DNA of 64,000 bases from positions 1-64,000 of the forward strand of contig NZ_JAODNK010000027.1 in NCBI RefSeq assembly GCF_025465275.1, given 5' to 3'. Under the pieces are notes generated by a model. That model searched no databases and was not told where the DNA came from. It saw only the letters and a list, made by a program, of their open reading frames with translations. The position numbers and the translations under genes are program-made. The stretch is from Nocardia sp. Its GTDB lineage: Bacteria; Actinomycetota; Actinomycetes; Mycobacteriales; Mycobacteriaceae. Shown in pieces: positions 17,586 to 27,459 of this stretch; positions within the stretch are counted from its first letter, which is position 1, and every line of letters starts with the position of its first letter.

Positions 17586-17740
17586 GGCCGCACGCTACCC
17601 CAGCCCACCGGTCCCCACCGCCCCGGACTCGCCGTCGACAAGCGGCACCCACACCTACTTACCCCCGCGAACGCCGCCACAATCACCCGCCCGAAACCTC
17701 ACGCCCGCCATGCCCGACCAAAGGCGGGTGCGACCGTCGA

Positions 17741-17791
17741 CCAGGAACTGACGGCGGCAATTACTCGTGCAATGCCGCCGTCAGTTCCTGG
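17741..17791. terminator. 19-base perfect hairpin after rsmD
   Basis: CCAGGAACTGACGGCGGCA at 17741-17759 and its exact complement at 17773-17791, loop of 13. It starts 10 bases after the rsmD stop on the minus strand. No U-run. The stem is longer and more perfect than usual terminators. Confidence 0.7.
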
Positions 17792-17801
17792 TGATCTTGG
17801 T

Positions 17802-18386
17802 TCAGGGCTCGTATTCGGCTAAGTCGAGGCGGGTCTCGCCGTAGGTGCGGGACTTCAGCGGGGAAAAGCCGGTGGGCCAGGTCAGTTCGGGACTGCGAGT
17901 GGAGCGTTCCACGACGATCAGGGCTTCGGGGTGGAGCCAGCCGCCTTCGGCGAGGGCACGGAGGTCGTCCTCCACCTCGGCGACGTCCAGGTCGTAGGGC
18001 GGGTCGGAGAAGACCAGGTCGTAGGGGCCGCCCGCCGGGGAGGATGCGCCGGTACCCACCGCGGTGCGGCCCAGGAGAGCGGCCACCGTATTGGTGCGGA
18101 GTTCTGCGCCGGGGAGACCCAGGTCGGTCATATTGCCGCTGATCACCGTGGCGGCCTTGCGGTCGGCTTCGACCAGCAGGGCGTGGGATGCGCCGCGGGA
18201 CAGCGCTTCCAGGCCGAGGGCGCCGGAGCCGGCGTACAGGTCCAGGACGCGGGTGCCGTCGAAATCCATGCGGGACGCGAGCACATTGAAGAGCGCCTCG
18301 CGAACACGATCCGAGGTGGGGCGGGTGCCCGCGGGCGGGACGCGTAGTCGTCGTCCGCCCGCGGTGCCTCCGATGATTCGCGTCAT
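17802..18386 (-). CDS. rsmD: 16S rRNA (guanine(966)-N(2))-methyltransferase
   Basis: 194 residues. SAM-dependent methyltransferase acting on 16S rRNA G966. Motifs: RIIGGTAGGRRL at the start, SAM site VLDLYAGSGALGLEALSRGA and catalytic DPPYD. The start ATG overlaps the pyc stop by 4 bases (ATGA, 18383-18386), so it is coupled to pyc. Confidence 0.95.
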   Translation of the reverse strand: MTRIIGGTAGGRRLRVPPAGTRPTSDRVREALFNVLASRMDFDGTRVLDLYAGSGALGLEALSRGASHALLVEADRKAATVISGNMTDLGLPGAELRTNTVAALLGRTAVGTGASSPAGGPYDLVFSDPPYDLDVAEVEDDLRALAEGGWLHPEALIVVERSTRSPELTWPTGFSPLKSRTYGETRLDLAEYEP

Positions 18387-21300
18387 TCGGCGGCTGTCTC
18401 GGTGATGTTCACGTCCACCAGCAGATCGCCGCCTTCGACCTGCTGGACCTTGCTGATGGCGACCCGGCGCACCGTGCCCGCCCGCGGAGCGGTGATGGCG
18501 GCTTCCATCTTCATGGCCTCGATGGTGCCGATGGTATCGCCCACCGTGACCGAATCACCTTCGGAGACAGCGAGGGTGACCACACCGGCGAACGGGGCGG
18601 CGATATGGCCGGCATTGTTCTTGTCGGCCTTCTCGGCGGTCGGGACTTCACTGGCGATGGAGCGGTCACGCACGGTGATGGGGCGCAGCTGGCCATTGAG
18701 AATGCACATGACCGTGCGCATACCGCGCTCGTCGGGCTCGGAAATGGCTTCGAGGCCGATGAGCAGGGTGACGCCCTTGTCCAGCTGGACGCGGTGCTCT
18801 TCGTCGTGGCGGAGGCCGTAGAAGAACTGGTTGGCGGACAGGTTGGTGGTATCGCCGAACTTCTCGCGGTGGGCGAGGAATTCGGCGGTGGGTGCGGGGA
18901 ACAGCAGCCGGTTCAGCGTCCCACGACGCTGATCGGAGCTACCCGCGAGACCCGCCTCGTCGTCGGCGGTGAGCTGGGTTTCCGGCTTGGCCGGGCCACG
19001 GCCCGCAAGCGCGCGGGTGCGGAACGGTTCGGGCCAGCCTCCGGCCGGAGTGCCGAGTTCGCCTCGGAGGAAGCCGATTACGGAATCCGGGATGTCGTAG
19101 CGGCCCGGGTCGGAGGCGAAGTCCTCGACATCGACACCGGATCCCACCAATGCCAAGGCGAGATCGCCGACAACCTTGGAAGACGGGGTGACCTTGACCA
19201 AGCGGCCCAGAATGCGGTCGGCCGCAGCATATTTCGCTTCGACCTCCTCGAACTGGTCGCCCAGGCCGAGAGCGATGGCCTGCTGGCGCAGGTTCGACAA
19301 TTGGCCGCCTGGGATCTCGTGGGTGTAGACGCGGCCGGTCGGGCCCGGCAGTCCGGATTCGAAAGGCGCGTACACCTTGCGCAGCGACTCCCAGTACGGC
19401 TCCAGATCGCACACGTTCTGCAGGCTCAACCCGGTGTCGTGCGGTGAATTCGCCGCTGCCGCAACGATTGCCGACAGCGCGGGCTGGCTGGTGGTACCGG
19501 CCATCGGTGCACTCGCACCGTCGACGGCGTCAGCTCCGGCCTGCCAGGCGGACAGATAGGTGGCCAGCTGACCGCCGGGTGTGTCGTGGGTGTGCACGTG
19601 TACCGGCAGGTCGAACTCTCGCCGCAGCGCGGTCACCAGGGTGGCGGCGGCCGGTACCCGCAGCAGGCCCGCCATGTCCTTGATGCCGATGATGTGCGCC
19701 CCGGCCTCGACAATCTGCTCGGCGAGCTTGAGGTAGTAGTCGAGGGTGTAGAGGGTCTCGTTCGGATCGGACAGGTCGCCGGTGTAGCTCATGGCGACTT
19801 CCGCTACGGCAGTACCGGTTTCGCATACCGCATCGATCGCGGGGCGCATCTGGTCGACATTGTTGAGGGCGTCGAAGATGCGGAAGATATCGATGCCGGT
19901 CGCCGTCGCCTCGGAAACGAAAGCACGCGTGACCTTTTCGGGGTACGGCGTGTAACCGACGGTATTGCGGCCACGCAGCAGCATCTGCAAGTTGATGTTC
20001 GGCACGGCCTCGCGCAGTGCGGCCAAACGCTCCCACGGGTCCTCGTACAGGAACCGCAGCGCCACATCATAGGTTGCGCCACCCCAGCATTCGATGGACA
20101 GCAGCTCTGGCGTCAGGCGCGAGACATGCCCCGCTACATCCAGGAGACCGTTGGTCCGCACGCGGGTGGCCAGCAGCGACTGGTGCGCATCACGGAAAGT
20201 GGTGTCGGTGACCGCCACACCCTGCTGCGCACGCAGCGCGCGGGCGAAGCCCTCCGGTCCCAACTCCAGCAGTCGCTGCCGCGATCCGGGCGGCGGCGGC
20301 ACGGTGGTGTCGATCGCGGGCAACTTGTCGTGCGGGTACAGCTTGGTAGGCCGGGTGCCGTGCGGTTTGTTCACCGTGACGTCGGCCAGGTAGTTCAGAA
20401 TCTTGGTACCGCGGTCGGCAGAGCTCTTCAGCGTCAGCAACTGCGGGCGCTCCTCGATGAACGAGGTGGTGACACGGCCGGCCTTGAAGTCCGGGTCGTC
20501 GAGCACCGCAAGCAGGAACGGGATATTGGTCGTCACGCCACGAATACGGAACTCGGCCACCGACCGCCGGGCGCGGGCCATGGCGGTCGGGAAGTCGCGG
20601 CCACGACAGGTGAGTTTCACCAGCATGGAATCGAAGTACGCGCCGACCTCAGCGCCGACATTGGTGCCACCGTCGAGGCGTACACCCGCGCCGCCGGGGC
20701 TGCGGTAACCGGTGATACGGCCGGTGTCGGGGCGGAAGCCGTTCGCCGGGTCTTCGGTGGTGATGCGACATTGCAACGCCGTACCCCGGATGACGATCGA
20801 ATCCTGGCTCAGGCCAAGGTCTTCCAGGGTCTCCCCCGCTGCGATACGCATCTGCGACTGCACGAGGTCGACATCGGTGATCTCTTCGGTGACCGTGTGC
20901 TCCACCTGGATACGCGGATTCATCTCGATGAAAACGTGATTGCCACGCTCATCGAGGAGGAACTCCACAGTGCCCGCGCAGCTGTAGTTGATCTCCTTGG
21001 CGAATGCCACCGCATCAGCGCAAATCCGGTCCCGCAGTGCGGGATCCAGATTCGGCGCGGGCGCCATCTCGATCACCTTTTGGTGACGGCGTTGCAGCGA
21101 GCAGTCGCGCTCGTACAGGTGGATGACATTGCCCTGCTGATCAGCCAGGATCTGCACCTCGATGTGACGGGGGTTGATCACCGCCTGCTCGAGGAACACC
21201 GTCGCATCACCGAACGCCGATTCAGCCTCACGCGCAGCGGCTTCGATGGACTCACGCAGCTGGGCCTTGTCGGCGACCCGGCGCATACCCCGCCCGCCAC

Positions 21301-21787
21301 CACCGGCGACCGCCTTGACGAAGAGCGGGAAGTGCATGCTCTCGGCAGCGGCCATCAACTCGGCGACATCCGAGGACGGCTCACTGGAGGCGAGTACCGG
21401 CAATCCGGCAGCCTTGGCCGCGGCAATCGCCCGCGCCTTGTTACCGGTCAGCTCGAGCACATGTGCCGACGGCCCCACGAAGGTAATGCCCTCCGCCGCA
21501 CAGGCGGCCGCCAAATCCGGGTTCTCGGAAAGGAATCCGTACCCGGGGTAGATGGCGTCCGCGCCGGCGGACTTGGCCGCACTGATGATCTCCGCAATGG
21601 ACAGGTACGCCCGCACCGGATGCCCGGGCTCCCCGATCTGGTACGCCTCGTCGGCCTTCAACCGGTGGACCGAGTTGCGGTCCTCGTACGGAAACACCGC
21701 GACCGTGCCGATGCCGAGTTCGTAGGCCGCGCGGAATGCGCGAATGGCGATCTCGCCGCGGTTGGCGACCAGGACTTTGGAGAACAT
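18383..21787 (-). CDS. pyc: Pyruvate carboxylase
   Basis: 1134 residues, full length. Biotin enzyme that makes oxaloacetate from pyruvate and bicarbonate. Order: biotin carboxylase (about 1-450, ATP-grasp with KAVAGGGGRGMR and EMNPRIQVEHTVTEE), carboxyltransferase (about 530-810, TFRDAHQSLLATR and HTHDTPGGQLATYL), linker domain (about 820-990), and a biotinyl carrier domain whose EAMKMEA holds the biotinylated Lys about 40 residues from the C-terminus. First gene of pyc-rsmD. The ATG at 21787 begins with the expected FSKVLVANRGEIA. Confidence 0.98.
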   Translation of the reverse strand: MFSKVLVANRGEIAIRAFRAAYELGIGTVAVFPYEDRNSVHRLKADEAYQIGEPGHPVRAYLSIAEIISAAKSAGADAIYPGYGFLSENPDLAAACAAEGITFVGPSAHVLELTGNKARAIAAAKAAGLPVLASSEPSSDVAELMAAAESMHFPLFVKAVAGGGGRGMRRVADKAQLRESIEAAAREAESAFGDATVFLEQAVINPRHIEVQILADQQGNVIHLYERDCSLQRRHQKVIEMAPAPNLDPALRDRICADAVAFAKEINYSCAGTVEFLLDERGNHVFIEMNPRIQVEHTVTEEITDVDLVQSQMRIAAGETLEDLGLSQDSIVIRGTALQCRITTEDPANGFRPDTGRITGYRSPGGAGVRLDGGTNVGAEVGAYFDSMLVKLTCRGRDFPTAMARARRSVAEFRIRGVTTNIPFLLAVLDDPDFKAGRVTTSFIEERPQLLTLKSSADRGTKILNYLADVTVNKPHGTRPTKLYPHDKLPAIDTTVPPPPGSRQRLLELGPEGFARALRAQQGVAVTDTTFRDAHQSLLATRVRTNGLLDVAGHVSRLTPELLSIECWGGATYDVALRFLYEDPWERLAALREAVPNINLQMLLRGRNTVGYTPYPEKVTRAFVSEATATGIDIFRIFDALNNVDQMRPAIDAVCETGTAVAEVAMSYTGDLSDPNETLYTLDYYLKLAEQIVEAGAHIIGIKDMAGLLRVPAAATLVTALRREFDLPVHVHTHDTPGGQLATYLSAWQAGADAVDGASAPMAGTTSQPALSAIVAAAANSPHDTGLSLQNVCDLEPYWESLRKVYAPFESGLPGPTGRVYTHEIPGGQLSNLRQQAIALGLGDQFEEVEAKYAAADRILGRLVKVTPSSKVVGDLALALVGSGVDVEDFASDPGRYDIPDSVIGFLRGELGTPAGGWPEPFRTRALAGRGPAKPETQLTADDEAGLAGSSDQRRGTLNRLLFPAPTAEFLAHREKFGDTTNLSANQFFYGLRHDEEHRVQLDKGVTLLIGLEAISEPDERGMRTVMCILNGQLRPITVRDRSIASEVPTAEKADKNNAGHIAAPFAGVVTLAVSEGDSVTVGDTIGTIEAMKMEAAITAPRAGTVRRVAISKVQQVEGGDLLVDVNITETAAE

Positions 21788-22109
21788 TCGCCTAAGGTAC
21801 CTGCCCCGGTATGCCCGGCGGGCATCGAAGCCGCGTTCGCAGCAATCTTCACAGTCACATACCGGGCGGTTGCGAATTTCTGTTCATCACCTGGACACAT
21901 GCACTCCTGTGAGGTCCACGCATCGCGGCCGCCGGGGTTCGCCGACTTGCTAAGGCGAGGCAGTGAAGAGCCACCGGTACGGACCGGCCGGACTACCCGT
22001 CGGTAGCAGCGAAGTGTCTCCCGCGCCGGGCCGATCGACAGAGCCGATATGCTCATCTGGCAATCGGTTCGCTCGGTGCATGTGTCGGAAGCCTCCGCTC
22101 ATCACGCCG
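21788..22109. other. Intergenic region between pyc and the metE riboswitch
   Basis: Divergent control region for pyc (minus) and the metE leader (plus). It is less GC-rich at 21855-21905. No gene, strong hairpin or recognised operator was seen. Confidence 0.5.
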
Positions 22110-22292
22110 CGCGTCGAAGCCGGTCCATTCGATTCGGGTGGGCGGGTGAGAGGGAATCCGGTGAAAATCCGGAACTGTCCCGCAGCGGTATGCAGGAACG
22201 ACCGCCGTCAGAAGCACTGGGTGTATACCTGGGAAGCGACGGCCATTAGGTCGGCCGAAAGGCCGGTGCCTGCGAGTCCGAAGACCTGCCGA
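22110..22292 (+). promoter_or_regulatory. Cobalamin (B12) riboswitch controlling metE
   Basis: The conserved core GGGAATCCGGTGAAAATCC followed by GAACTGTCCCGCAGCGGTA occupies 22152-22190. The B12-box-like GCCTGCGAGTCCGAAGACCTGC is at 22268-22289, with the variable stem (GTCGGCCGAAAGGCCGG) between. This is the AdoCbl/cobalamin riboswitch layout. A 9-base perfect hairpin follows at 22297-22317. Cobalamin is expected to switch off the B12-independent methionine synthase downstream. The 5' boundary is approximate. Confidence 0.93.
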
Positions 22293-22296
22293 ATGC

Positions 22297-22317
22297 GCCG
22301 GATACGCCGTATCCGGC
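22297..22317 (+). terminator. Candidate expression-platform hairpin of the riboswitch
   Basis: GCCGGATAC, 3-base loop, GTATCCGGC directly after the B12 box, about 130 bases before the metE start. Without a U-run it is not a classical terminator. It may act in termination by another route. Confidence 0.5.
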
Positions 22318-22450
22318 GGTCTCCGCCTCGTGGACTGGGTGGACGGACCGGTGATTCCCGCACGCCGCGACAACGGCGCTCCCGGGGACTCCTGCGTTCG
22401 TGCTCACCTGTGGCGTCGACCAGTGGCAATGGAACACTTGGAGCACAGCC

Positions 22451-24712
22451 GTGACCAACAATTCCCCTTTCACCGCAACAGTTCTCGGCCTGCCCCGGAT
22501 CGGGCCGAACCGTGAACTCAAACGCGCGACCGAGTCCTACTGGGCCCGGCGCAGCAGCGCGGACGAACTGCACGCGGTCGCCGCCCAGCTGCGCCGGGCC
22601 CAGCTCGCCGAGCTCGTCACGGCCGGACTGGATTCGATTCCGGTCGGCACCTTCTCCTATTACGACCAAATGCTGGACACCGCCGCCATGTTCGGCGCAC
22701 TGCCGCCGCGTGTTGCCGGTATCGCCGATCCGCTGGACCGCTACTTCGCGGCCGCCCGCGGCAATGATTCGGCCGAACCCCTGGAAATGACCAAGTGGTT
22801 CGACACCAACTACCACTACCTGGTGCCGGAGTTCGGTGCGCACACCGAGTTCACGCTGAACCCGGAGAAGATCCTCGCCGAGCTGCGCGAGGCGCTGGCG
22901 CTCGATGTGCCCGCCCGCCCGGTGATCATCGGCCCGCTCACCTTCCTGAAGCTGGCCAAGGATGCCGAGGGCGATCCGCTGCGGCGAATCGACGCCCTGC
23001 TGCCGCTGTACTTCGAGCTGCTGGCCCAGCTCGCAGCGGCAGGCGCGCAGTGGGTGCAGCTCGATGAGCCGGTGCTGGTCACCGATCTGACGGAGGCCGA
23101 ACTCGCCGTCGCGGGCCGGGTGTACGAGGAGCTGTCGGCGACCGCCGATCGGCCCGCACTGCTGGTGGCCAGCTACTTCGGCCGCCCGGGTGCGGCCCTG
23201 CAGGTGCTGGCGGCGACCGGGGTCGAGGGCATTGCCCTGGATCTCACCACCGGGGCCACCGTGGATGCCGTGGCGGCGCTTCCGGCGCTGGCGGGCAAGC
23301 TGATCGTGGCCGGCGTGGTGGACGGCCGCAATGTGTGGCGCACCGATGCCGATCGTGCGCTCGCCACCCTGGGCACGCTGCTCGGCAGCACCGGCGCGCT
23401 GGTGGTGTCGACCTCCTGCTCGCTGCTGCACGTGCCGTATTCGCTCGGGGCGGAGACCGATATCGATGCGGCGCTGCGCTCGTGGCTCGCATTCGGTGCC
23501 GAGAAGGTCTCCGAGGTGCGCCTGCTGGCCACCGCACTGCACGCGGGCACCGAGGCGGTAGCCGATGAATTGGCTGCTGCCCGTGCGGCTCTCGCCGCCC
23601 GCGCCACCGATCCCCGGCTGCGCAATGACACCGTGCGGGCCCGCCTCAGCGCGCTCGGCACGTCCGCCACCCACCGCGCCCCGGCAGCGGATCGCCGTGT
23701 GCTGCAGCAGGAACGGCTCTCGCTGCCGCTGCTGCCGACCACCACGATCGGCTCCTACCCGCAGACGACCGCGATCCGGAAGGACCGGGCGGCCTTCACC
23801 AAGGGCACGATCACGGCCGAGCAGTACCGCGATCGCATGCGCGCCGAGATCGCCGATGTCATTGCCTTGCAAGAGAAGTTGGGCCTGGACGTGCTGGTGC
23901 ACGGCGAGCCCGAGCGCAATGACATGGTGCAGTACTTCGCCGAGCAGCTGACCGGCTTCCATGCCACCGCGAACGCCTGGGTGCAGTCCTACGGCAGCCG
24001 CTGCGTGCGCCCGCCGATCCTGTACGGCGATGTGGCACGGCCGAATCCGATGACGGTCGAGTGGATCGAATACGCGCAGTCGCTCACCGATAAGCCGGTC
24101 AAGGGCATGCTGACCGGTCCGGTGACCATTCTCGCGTGGTCGTTCGTGCGCGACGACCAGCCGATCGAGGACACCGCCCGCCAGGTGGCGCTCGCGATTC
24201 GCGACGAGACGGTCGATCTGCAGGCCGCGGGCATCCGCGTCATCCAGGTCGACGAGCCCGCCCTGCGCGAGCTGCTGCCGCTGCGCGCCGACGCCAAGCA
24301 GCAGTACCTGGAGTGGGCGGTCGCCGCCTTCCGCCTCGCCACCGCCGGCGTCTCGGATGCCACCCAGATCCACACCCACCTCTGCTATTCGGAGTTCGGT
24401 GAGGTCATCGGCGCCATCGCCGCCCTCGACGCCGACGTCACCTCCATCGAAGCGGCCCGCTCCCACATGGAAGTCCTCGACGACCTCAATGCCGCAGGCT
24501 TCGCCCTCGGCGTCGGCCCCGGCGTCTACGACATCCACTCCCCCCGCGTCCCGGAAGTCGACGAAATCACAACTTCCCTGCGCGAGGCCCTGAAAGCAGT
24601 TCCCGCAGAACGCCTCTGGGTAAACCCGGACTGCGGCCTCAAGACCCGCGGCCCGGCCGAGGTCGAAGCCTCCCTCCGCAATATGGTCGAAGCGGCCCGC
24701 GCGGTGCGCTGA
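22451..24712 (+). CDS. metE: Cobalamin-independent methionine synthase
   Basis: 753 residues. Transfers methyl from 5-methyltetrahydrofolate (polyglutamyl) to homocysteine without B12. Two TIM-barrel halves; the second carries zinc ligands in [10 protein letters not shown] (His, Cys) and NPDCGLKTR (Cys). GTG at 22451 is chosen because GGAG at 22440-22443 sits 7 bases upstream and MetE proteins begin near the following [14 protein letters not shown]; the frame is open further upstream. Controlled by the cobalamin riboswitch and ended by a hairpin with U-run at 24740-24772. Confidence 0.97.
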   Translation: MTNNSPFTATVLGLPRIGPNRELKRATESYWARRSSADELHAVAAQLRRAQLAELVTAGLDSIPVGTFSYYDQMLDTAAMFGALPPRVAGIADPLDRYFAAARGNDSAEPLEMTKWFDTNYHYLVPEFGAHTEFTLNPEKILAELREALALDVPARPVIIGPLTFLKLAKDAEGDPLRRIDALLPLYFELLAQLAAAGAQWVQLDEPVLVTDLTEAELAVAGRVYEELSATADRPALLVASYFGRPGAALQVLAATGVEGIALDLTTGATVDAVAALPALAGKLIVAGVVDGRNVWRTDADRALATLGTLLGSTGALVVSTSCSLLHVPYSLGAETDIDAALRSWLAFGAEKVSEVRLLATALHAGTEAVADELAAARAALAARATDPRLRNDTVRARLSALGTSATHRAPAADRRVLQQERLSLPLLPTTTIGSYPQTTAIRKDRAAFTKGTITAEQYRDRMRAEIADVIALQEKLGLDVLVHGEPERNDMVQYFAEQLTGFHATANAWVQSYGSRCVRPPILYGDVARPNPMTVEWIEYAQSLTDKPVKGMLTGPVTILAWSFVRDDQPIEDTARQVALAIRDETVDLQAAGIRVIQVDEPALRELLPLRADAKQQYLEWAVAAFRLATAGVSDATQIHTHLCYSEFGEVIGAIAALDADVTSIEAARSHMEVLDDLNAAGFALGVGPGVYDIHSPRVPEVDEITTSLREALKAVPAERLWVNPDCGLKTRGPAEVEASLRNMVEAARAVR

Positions 24713-24739
24713 TTCGCCCCTAGCCTGACCTTCGGGGGA

Positions 24740-24772
24740 AAGGCCCGCAGTCATCCGGCTGCGGGCCCTTTT
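24740..24772 (+). terminator. Rho-independent terminator of metE
   Basis: GGCCCGCAG (24742-24750) and CTGCGGGCC (24759-24767) followed by CTTTT. It has both stem and U-run, rare in this window. Confidence 0.88.
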
Positions 24773-24928
24773 CGCTGCGGGCACCCCGAACTGACCAGGG
24801 ATGTCGCCAAAGGGCCGACAAGATCGGCGGAGACGCGCCAGTATTGATGCGCTTGCTGTCTCCGGTGATTTCCGAACCGGTCGGGTTCTTGTCGTCGAGG
24901 CAGCGCGCCGGCCGAGACGAGGGGAACC

Positions 24929-26197
24929 ATGACTACGGTACCGAGGACCAAACTCACTGCGGATCAGCGCAATTCGTTCTTCGCCGCGCAGCTCGGCTGG
25001 ACCATGGATGCGTTCGACTACTTCATCGTGATCTTCGTCTATGCCGATATCGCGAAGAGTTTCGACAGGTCCAAGGGGGAAGTCGCCTTCATTACGACTG
25101 CGACGCTGATCATGCGGCCGGTGGGGGCGCTGATCTTCGGATTGTGGGCCGACCGGATCGGGCGGCGCGTTCCGCTCATGGTGAATGTGGCCGTGTACTC
25201 GGTGGTCGGATTCCTCTGTGCGTTCGCGCCGAACTTCACCGTGCTGGTGATTCTGCGCATGCTCTACGGGATCGGCATGGGTGGCGAGTGGGGTCTCGGC
25301 GCTGCCCTGGCGATGGAGAAGATTCCGGCGGAGCGGCGCGGCTTCTTCTCGGGGCTACTGCAGGAGGGCTACTCGTTCGGGTACCTGCTGGCCTCACTCG
25401 CCTCACTGCTGGTGACGAATTGGCTCGGGCTGTCGTGGCGCTGGCTGTTCGCACTGTCGATCATCCCCGCCCTGATCATCCTGATTCTGCGCACCCGGGT
25501 GCGTGAATCCGAGGTATGGGAATCCACTCAGAAGCAGCGGCTCGTCACCAAGACCTCGTTCCGCGACATCATGACCAACCCGGTCATTGTTCGCCGCTTC
25601 GTCTACCTGGTGCTGCTCATGACGGCATTCAACTGGATGAGCCACGGCACGCAGGATGTCTATCCGACCTTCCTTTCCGCCACCCAGCACGGCGGTGCGG
25701 GGTTGTCGACCGTCACCGCCAAGTGGATCGCGGTGATCTACAACATCGGTGCGATTATCGGCGGCCTGGTCTTCGGCAGCCTGTCGCAGCGGTACGGGCG
25801 CCGGTACACGATCATCTTCTGTGCACTGCTCGGGTTGCCGATCATCCCGCTGTTCGCGTACTCCCACACCGCGGCCATGCTCTGCCTGGGCTCGTTCCTG
25901 ATGCAGCTCATGGTGCAGGGCGCCTGGGGCGTCATCCCCGCGCATCTCACCGAGATGTCCCCCGACGCAATCCGTGGCTTCTATCCCGGTGTCACCTACC
26001 AGCTGGGCAATCTCCTGGCCTCGCTGAACCTGCCGATCCAGGAACGCCTCGCCGAATCGCACGGTTACCCGTTCGCGCTCGCCGCCACGATCATTCCGGT
26101 CCTGATTGCGGTCATATTCCTCACCGCGATAGGCAAGGAGGCCAAGGGAATTCGATTCGGCGCCGAGCCCGCGGCGGGCGCGGCACCGGCGGGCTGA
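24929..26197 (+). CDS. MFS transporter, sialate/lactate:H+ symporter-like (SHS/JEN type)
   Basis: 422 residues with about 12 membrane segments. Seen: [16 protein letters not shown] in the first segment, the MFS motif A as [15 protein letters not shown], and [20 protein letters not shown], characteristic of metabolite:H+ symporters of the SHS family, which move lactate, sialate or other monocarboxylates. The substrate is an inference from family likeness. ATG follows GAGGGGAACC. It is a single gene after the metE terminator. Confidence 0.82.
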   Translation: MTTVPRTKLTADQRNSFFAAQLGWTMDAFDYFIVIFVYADIAKSFDRSKGEVAFITTATLIMRPVGALIFGLWADRIGRRVPLMVNVAVYSVVGFLCAFAPNFTVLVILRMLYGIGMGGEWGLGAALAMEKIPAERRGFFSGLLQEGYSFGYLLASLASLLVTNWLGLSWRWLFALSIIPALIILILRTRVRESEVWESTQKQRLVTKTSFRDIMTNPVIVRRFVYLVLLMTAFNWMSHGTQDVYPTFLSATQHGGAGLSTVTAKWIAVIYNIGAIIGGLVFGSLSQRYGRRYTIIFCALLGLPIIPLFAYSHTAAMLCLGSFLMQLMVQGAWGVIPAHLTEMSPDAIRGFYPGVTYQLGNLLASLNLPIQERLAESHGYPFALAATIIPVLIAVIFLTAIGKEAKGIRFGAEPAAGAAPAG

Positions 26198-26236
26198 CCG
26201 GTGATCCGTCATACGCCCCGGCTTAGGCTCGGGCGT

Positions 26237-26416
26237 ATGACCGACGACCCGCGCCTGCGTTATCGCCTCATCACCGGCCCCGACGACGCCACCTTCTGCG
26301 AGCGGATCAGCCGGCTGCTCGAGGACGGTTACCGGCTGCACGGGTCGCCGTCGGTGACCTTCAACGGCACGAATGTGATTGCGGCCCAGGCGGTTGTGCT
26401 GGACTCCGAGGAGTAA
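26237..26416 (+). CDS. DUF1737 small protein
   Basis: 59 residues. The whole protein fits DUF1737: RYRLITGPDDATFCERISRLL, GYRLHGSPSVTFNG and AAQAVVL. Function unknown; the family is widespread as a stand-alone small soluble protein. ATG at 26237. A possible leaderless start, since TAGGCT at 26224-26229 lies in the -10 position. Confidence 0.85.
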   Translation: MTDDPRLRYRLITGPDDATFCERISRLLEDGYRLHGSPSVTFNGTNVIAAQAVVLDSEE

Positions 26417-26450
26417 CCTGCCGCAGCGGAGGTGCAGGCGGGCAGCGGTA

Positions 26451-27350
26451 TCAGGTTCGGGCGTGGTTCTTGCTGTTGATGCCGTCGCCGATGCGGCGGG
26501 CGGCGGTGGCCAGTTCGGCCAGGTAGCGGCGGCGTTCGTCGCGGGTGACATCCATTCGGAGGGGGCCGATCTGAAGTTCCATGACCGCATGCCCGCCGCC
26601 GTCGAAGACCGGTGCGCTCATATAGCTGATCGGCAGTGGGATCTCCTCGTCGAACGTCGCCTGGTCGTAGGCGCTGCCGATAATGGCGCCGAGCTGGGCC
26701 AGCACCCGGCCGCGCAGATCCTTGCTCGCCGGGTGATCGGCGAGGTGATCGGCGACTTCGGAGAGCACCCGGACGGTGGGCATGCTGTCGGGTTCCAGCC
26801 GCCAGGCGCAGTAACCGGTGGCACGCAGAGTGGACAGGACATCCCGGTATTCCTCGCGCCGTTCGGGTCCGCGGGTCTGCAGCCAATCCTGTTGGAGCGC
26901 AGGGCCGGAGTGGGCGATGATGGCCGCGCCGGCGGGTGCGCGCAGCGGTATGCGCGCGCCGGACTCGATCCCCACGGTGAGCCGATCGCGGGTCACGGCG
27001 ACGAACTCGATGCGCTCACCGGCGACAGCGGTCAGAGCCGCGCCGCAGTCGACGCGCGCGGCCAGTCGCTCCAGTTCCTCGTTCAGCCAGATCCGATCAC
27101 CACGGGTATCGGCGACCCGTCGGCCGAGCGCGGCGACGGCCGGGCCGAGTTGGTAGGTCAGATCCGGCAATCGTCGCACCCACCCGCGTTCGGCGAGCGC
27201 GGACAGGATCGCCCCGGCGGTGGAGCGGTTGAGGTCGAGACTGTCGGCGATCTCGGCGGAGGTGAGTGTGTTCCGCTGTGCCGCGAGCAGTTCCACGATG
27301 GAGATGACGCGCTGGGTAGGCGGCGAGCTCTCCGTCTTGCCAGCGGGCAC
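26451..27350 (-). CDS. IclR-family transcriptional regulator
   Basis: 299 residues. N-terminal winged helix (about 12-70; TQRVISIVELLAA, SAEIADSLDLNRSTAGAILSALAERGWV) and a C-terminal effector-binding GAF-like domain. It is divergent from the DUF445 gene, with about 105 bases between them that hold a 12-base palindrome. GTG at 27350 with GGAG at 27357-27360. The effector is unknown. It likely controls itself and the DUF445 gene. Confidence 0.85.
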   Translation of the reverse strand: MPAGKTESSPPTQRVISIVELLAAQRNTLTSAEIADSLDLNRSTAGAILSALAERGWVRRLPDLTYQLGPAVAALGRRVADTRGDRIWLNEELERLAARVDCGAALTAVAGERIEFVAVTRDRLTVGIESGARIPLRAPAGAAIIAHSGPALQQDWLQTRGPERREEYRDVLSTLRATGYCAWRLEPDSMPTVRVLSEVADHLADHPASKDLRGRVLAQLGAIIGSAYDQATFDEEIPLPISYMSAPVFDGGGHAVMELQIGPLRMDVTRDERRRYLAELATAARRIGDGINSKNHART

Positions 27351-27366
27351 GTGCGTCTCCTAACCT

Positions 27367-27412
27367 CTCGATACGAATAACCGAATCATTCTATTCGAAT
27401 AGTCGCATCGAG
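27367..27412. promoter_or_regulatory. Palindromic operator candidate
   Basis: Outer CTCGAT (27367-27372) and ATCGAG (27407-27412) enclose CTATTCGAATAG (27391-27402), a perfect 12-base palindrome, plus a second CGAAT at 27375-27379. The stretch is AT-rich in a GC-rich genome and lies between the divergent IclR and DUF445 genes, as expected for an IclR operator and overlapping promoters. Confidence 0.6.
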
Positions 27413-27420
27413 GAGCGGGC

Positions 27421-27459
27421 ATGGCAATACGCTGGACACCGGAGCCGACCTCCTCGTGA
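27421..27459 (+). CDS. Possible 12-codon leader ORF before the DUF445 gene
   Basis: ATG at 27421 with AGGAG at 27411-27415 encodes MAIRWTPEPTSS and stops at 27457-27459, overlapping the GTG start of the DUF445 gene (GTGA). The ribosome site is better placed for this ORF than any for the main gene, so translation of the DUF445 protein may be coupled to it. Confidence 0.4.
   Translation: MAIRWTPEPTSS

Noticed and set aside
19586..22006. 806-codon plus-strand frame opposite pyc
   Set aside because: Antisense shadow; pyruvate carboxylase on the minus strand is complete and conserved.
22208..24784. 858-codon minus-strand frame opposite metE
   Set aside because: Antisense shadow of metE and its riboswitch.
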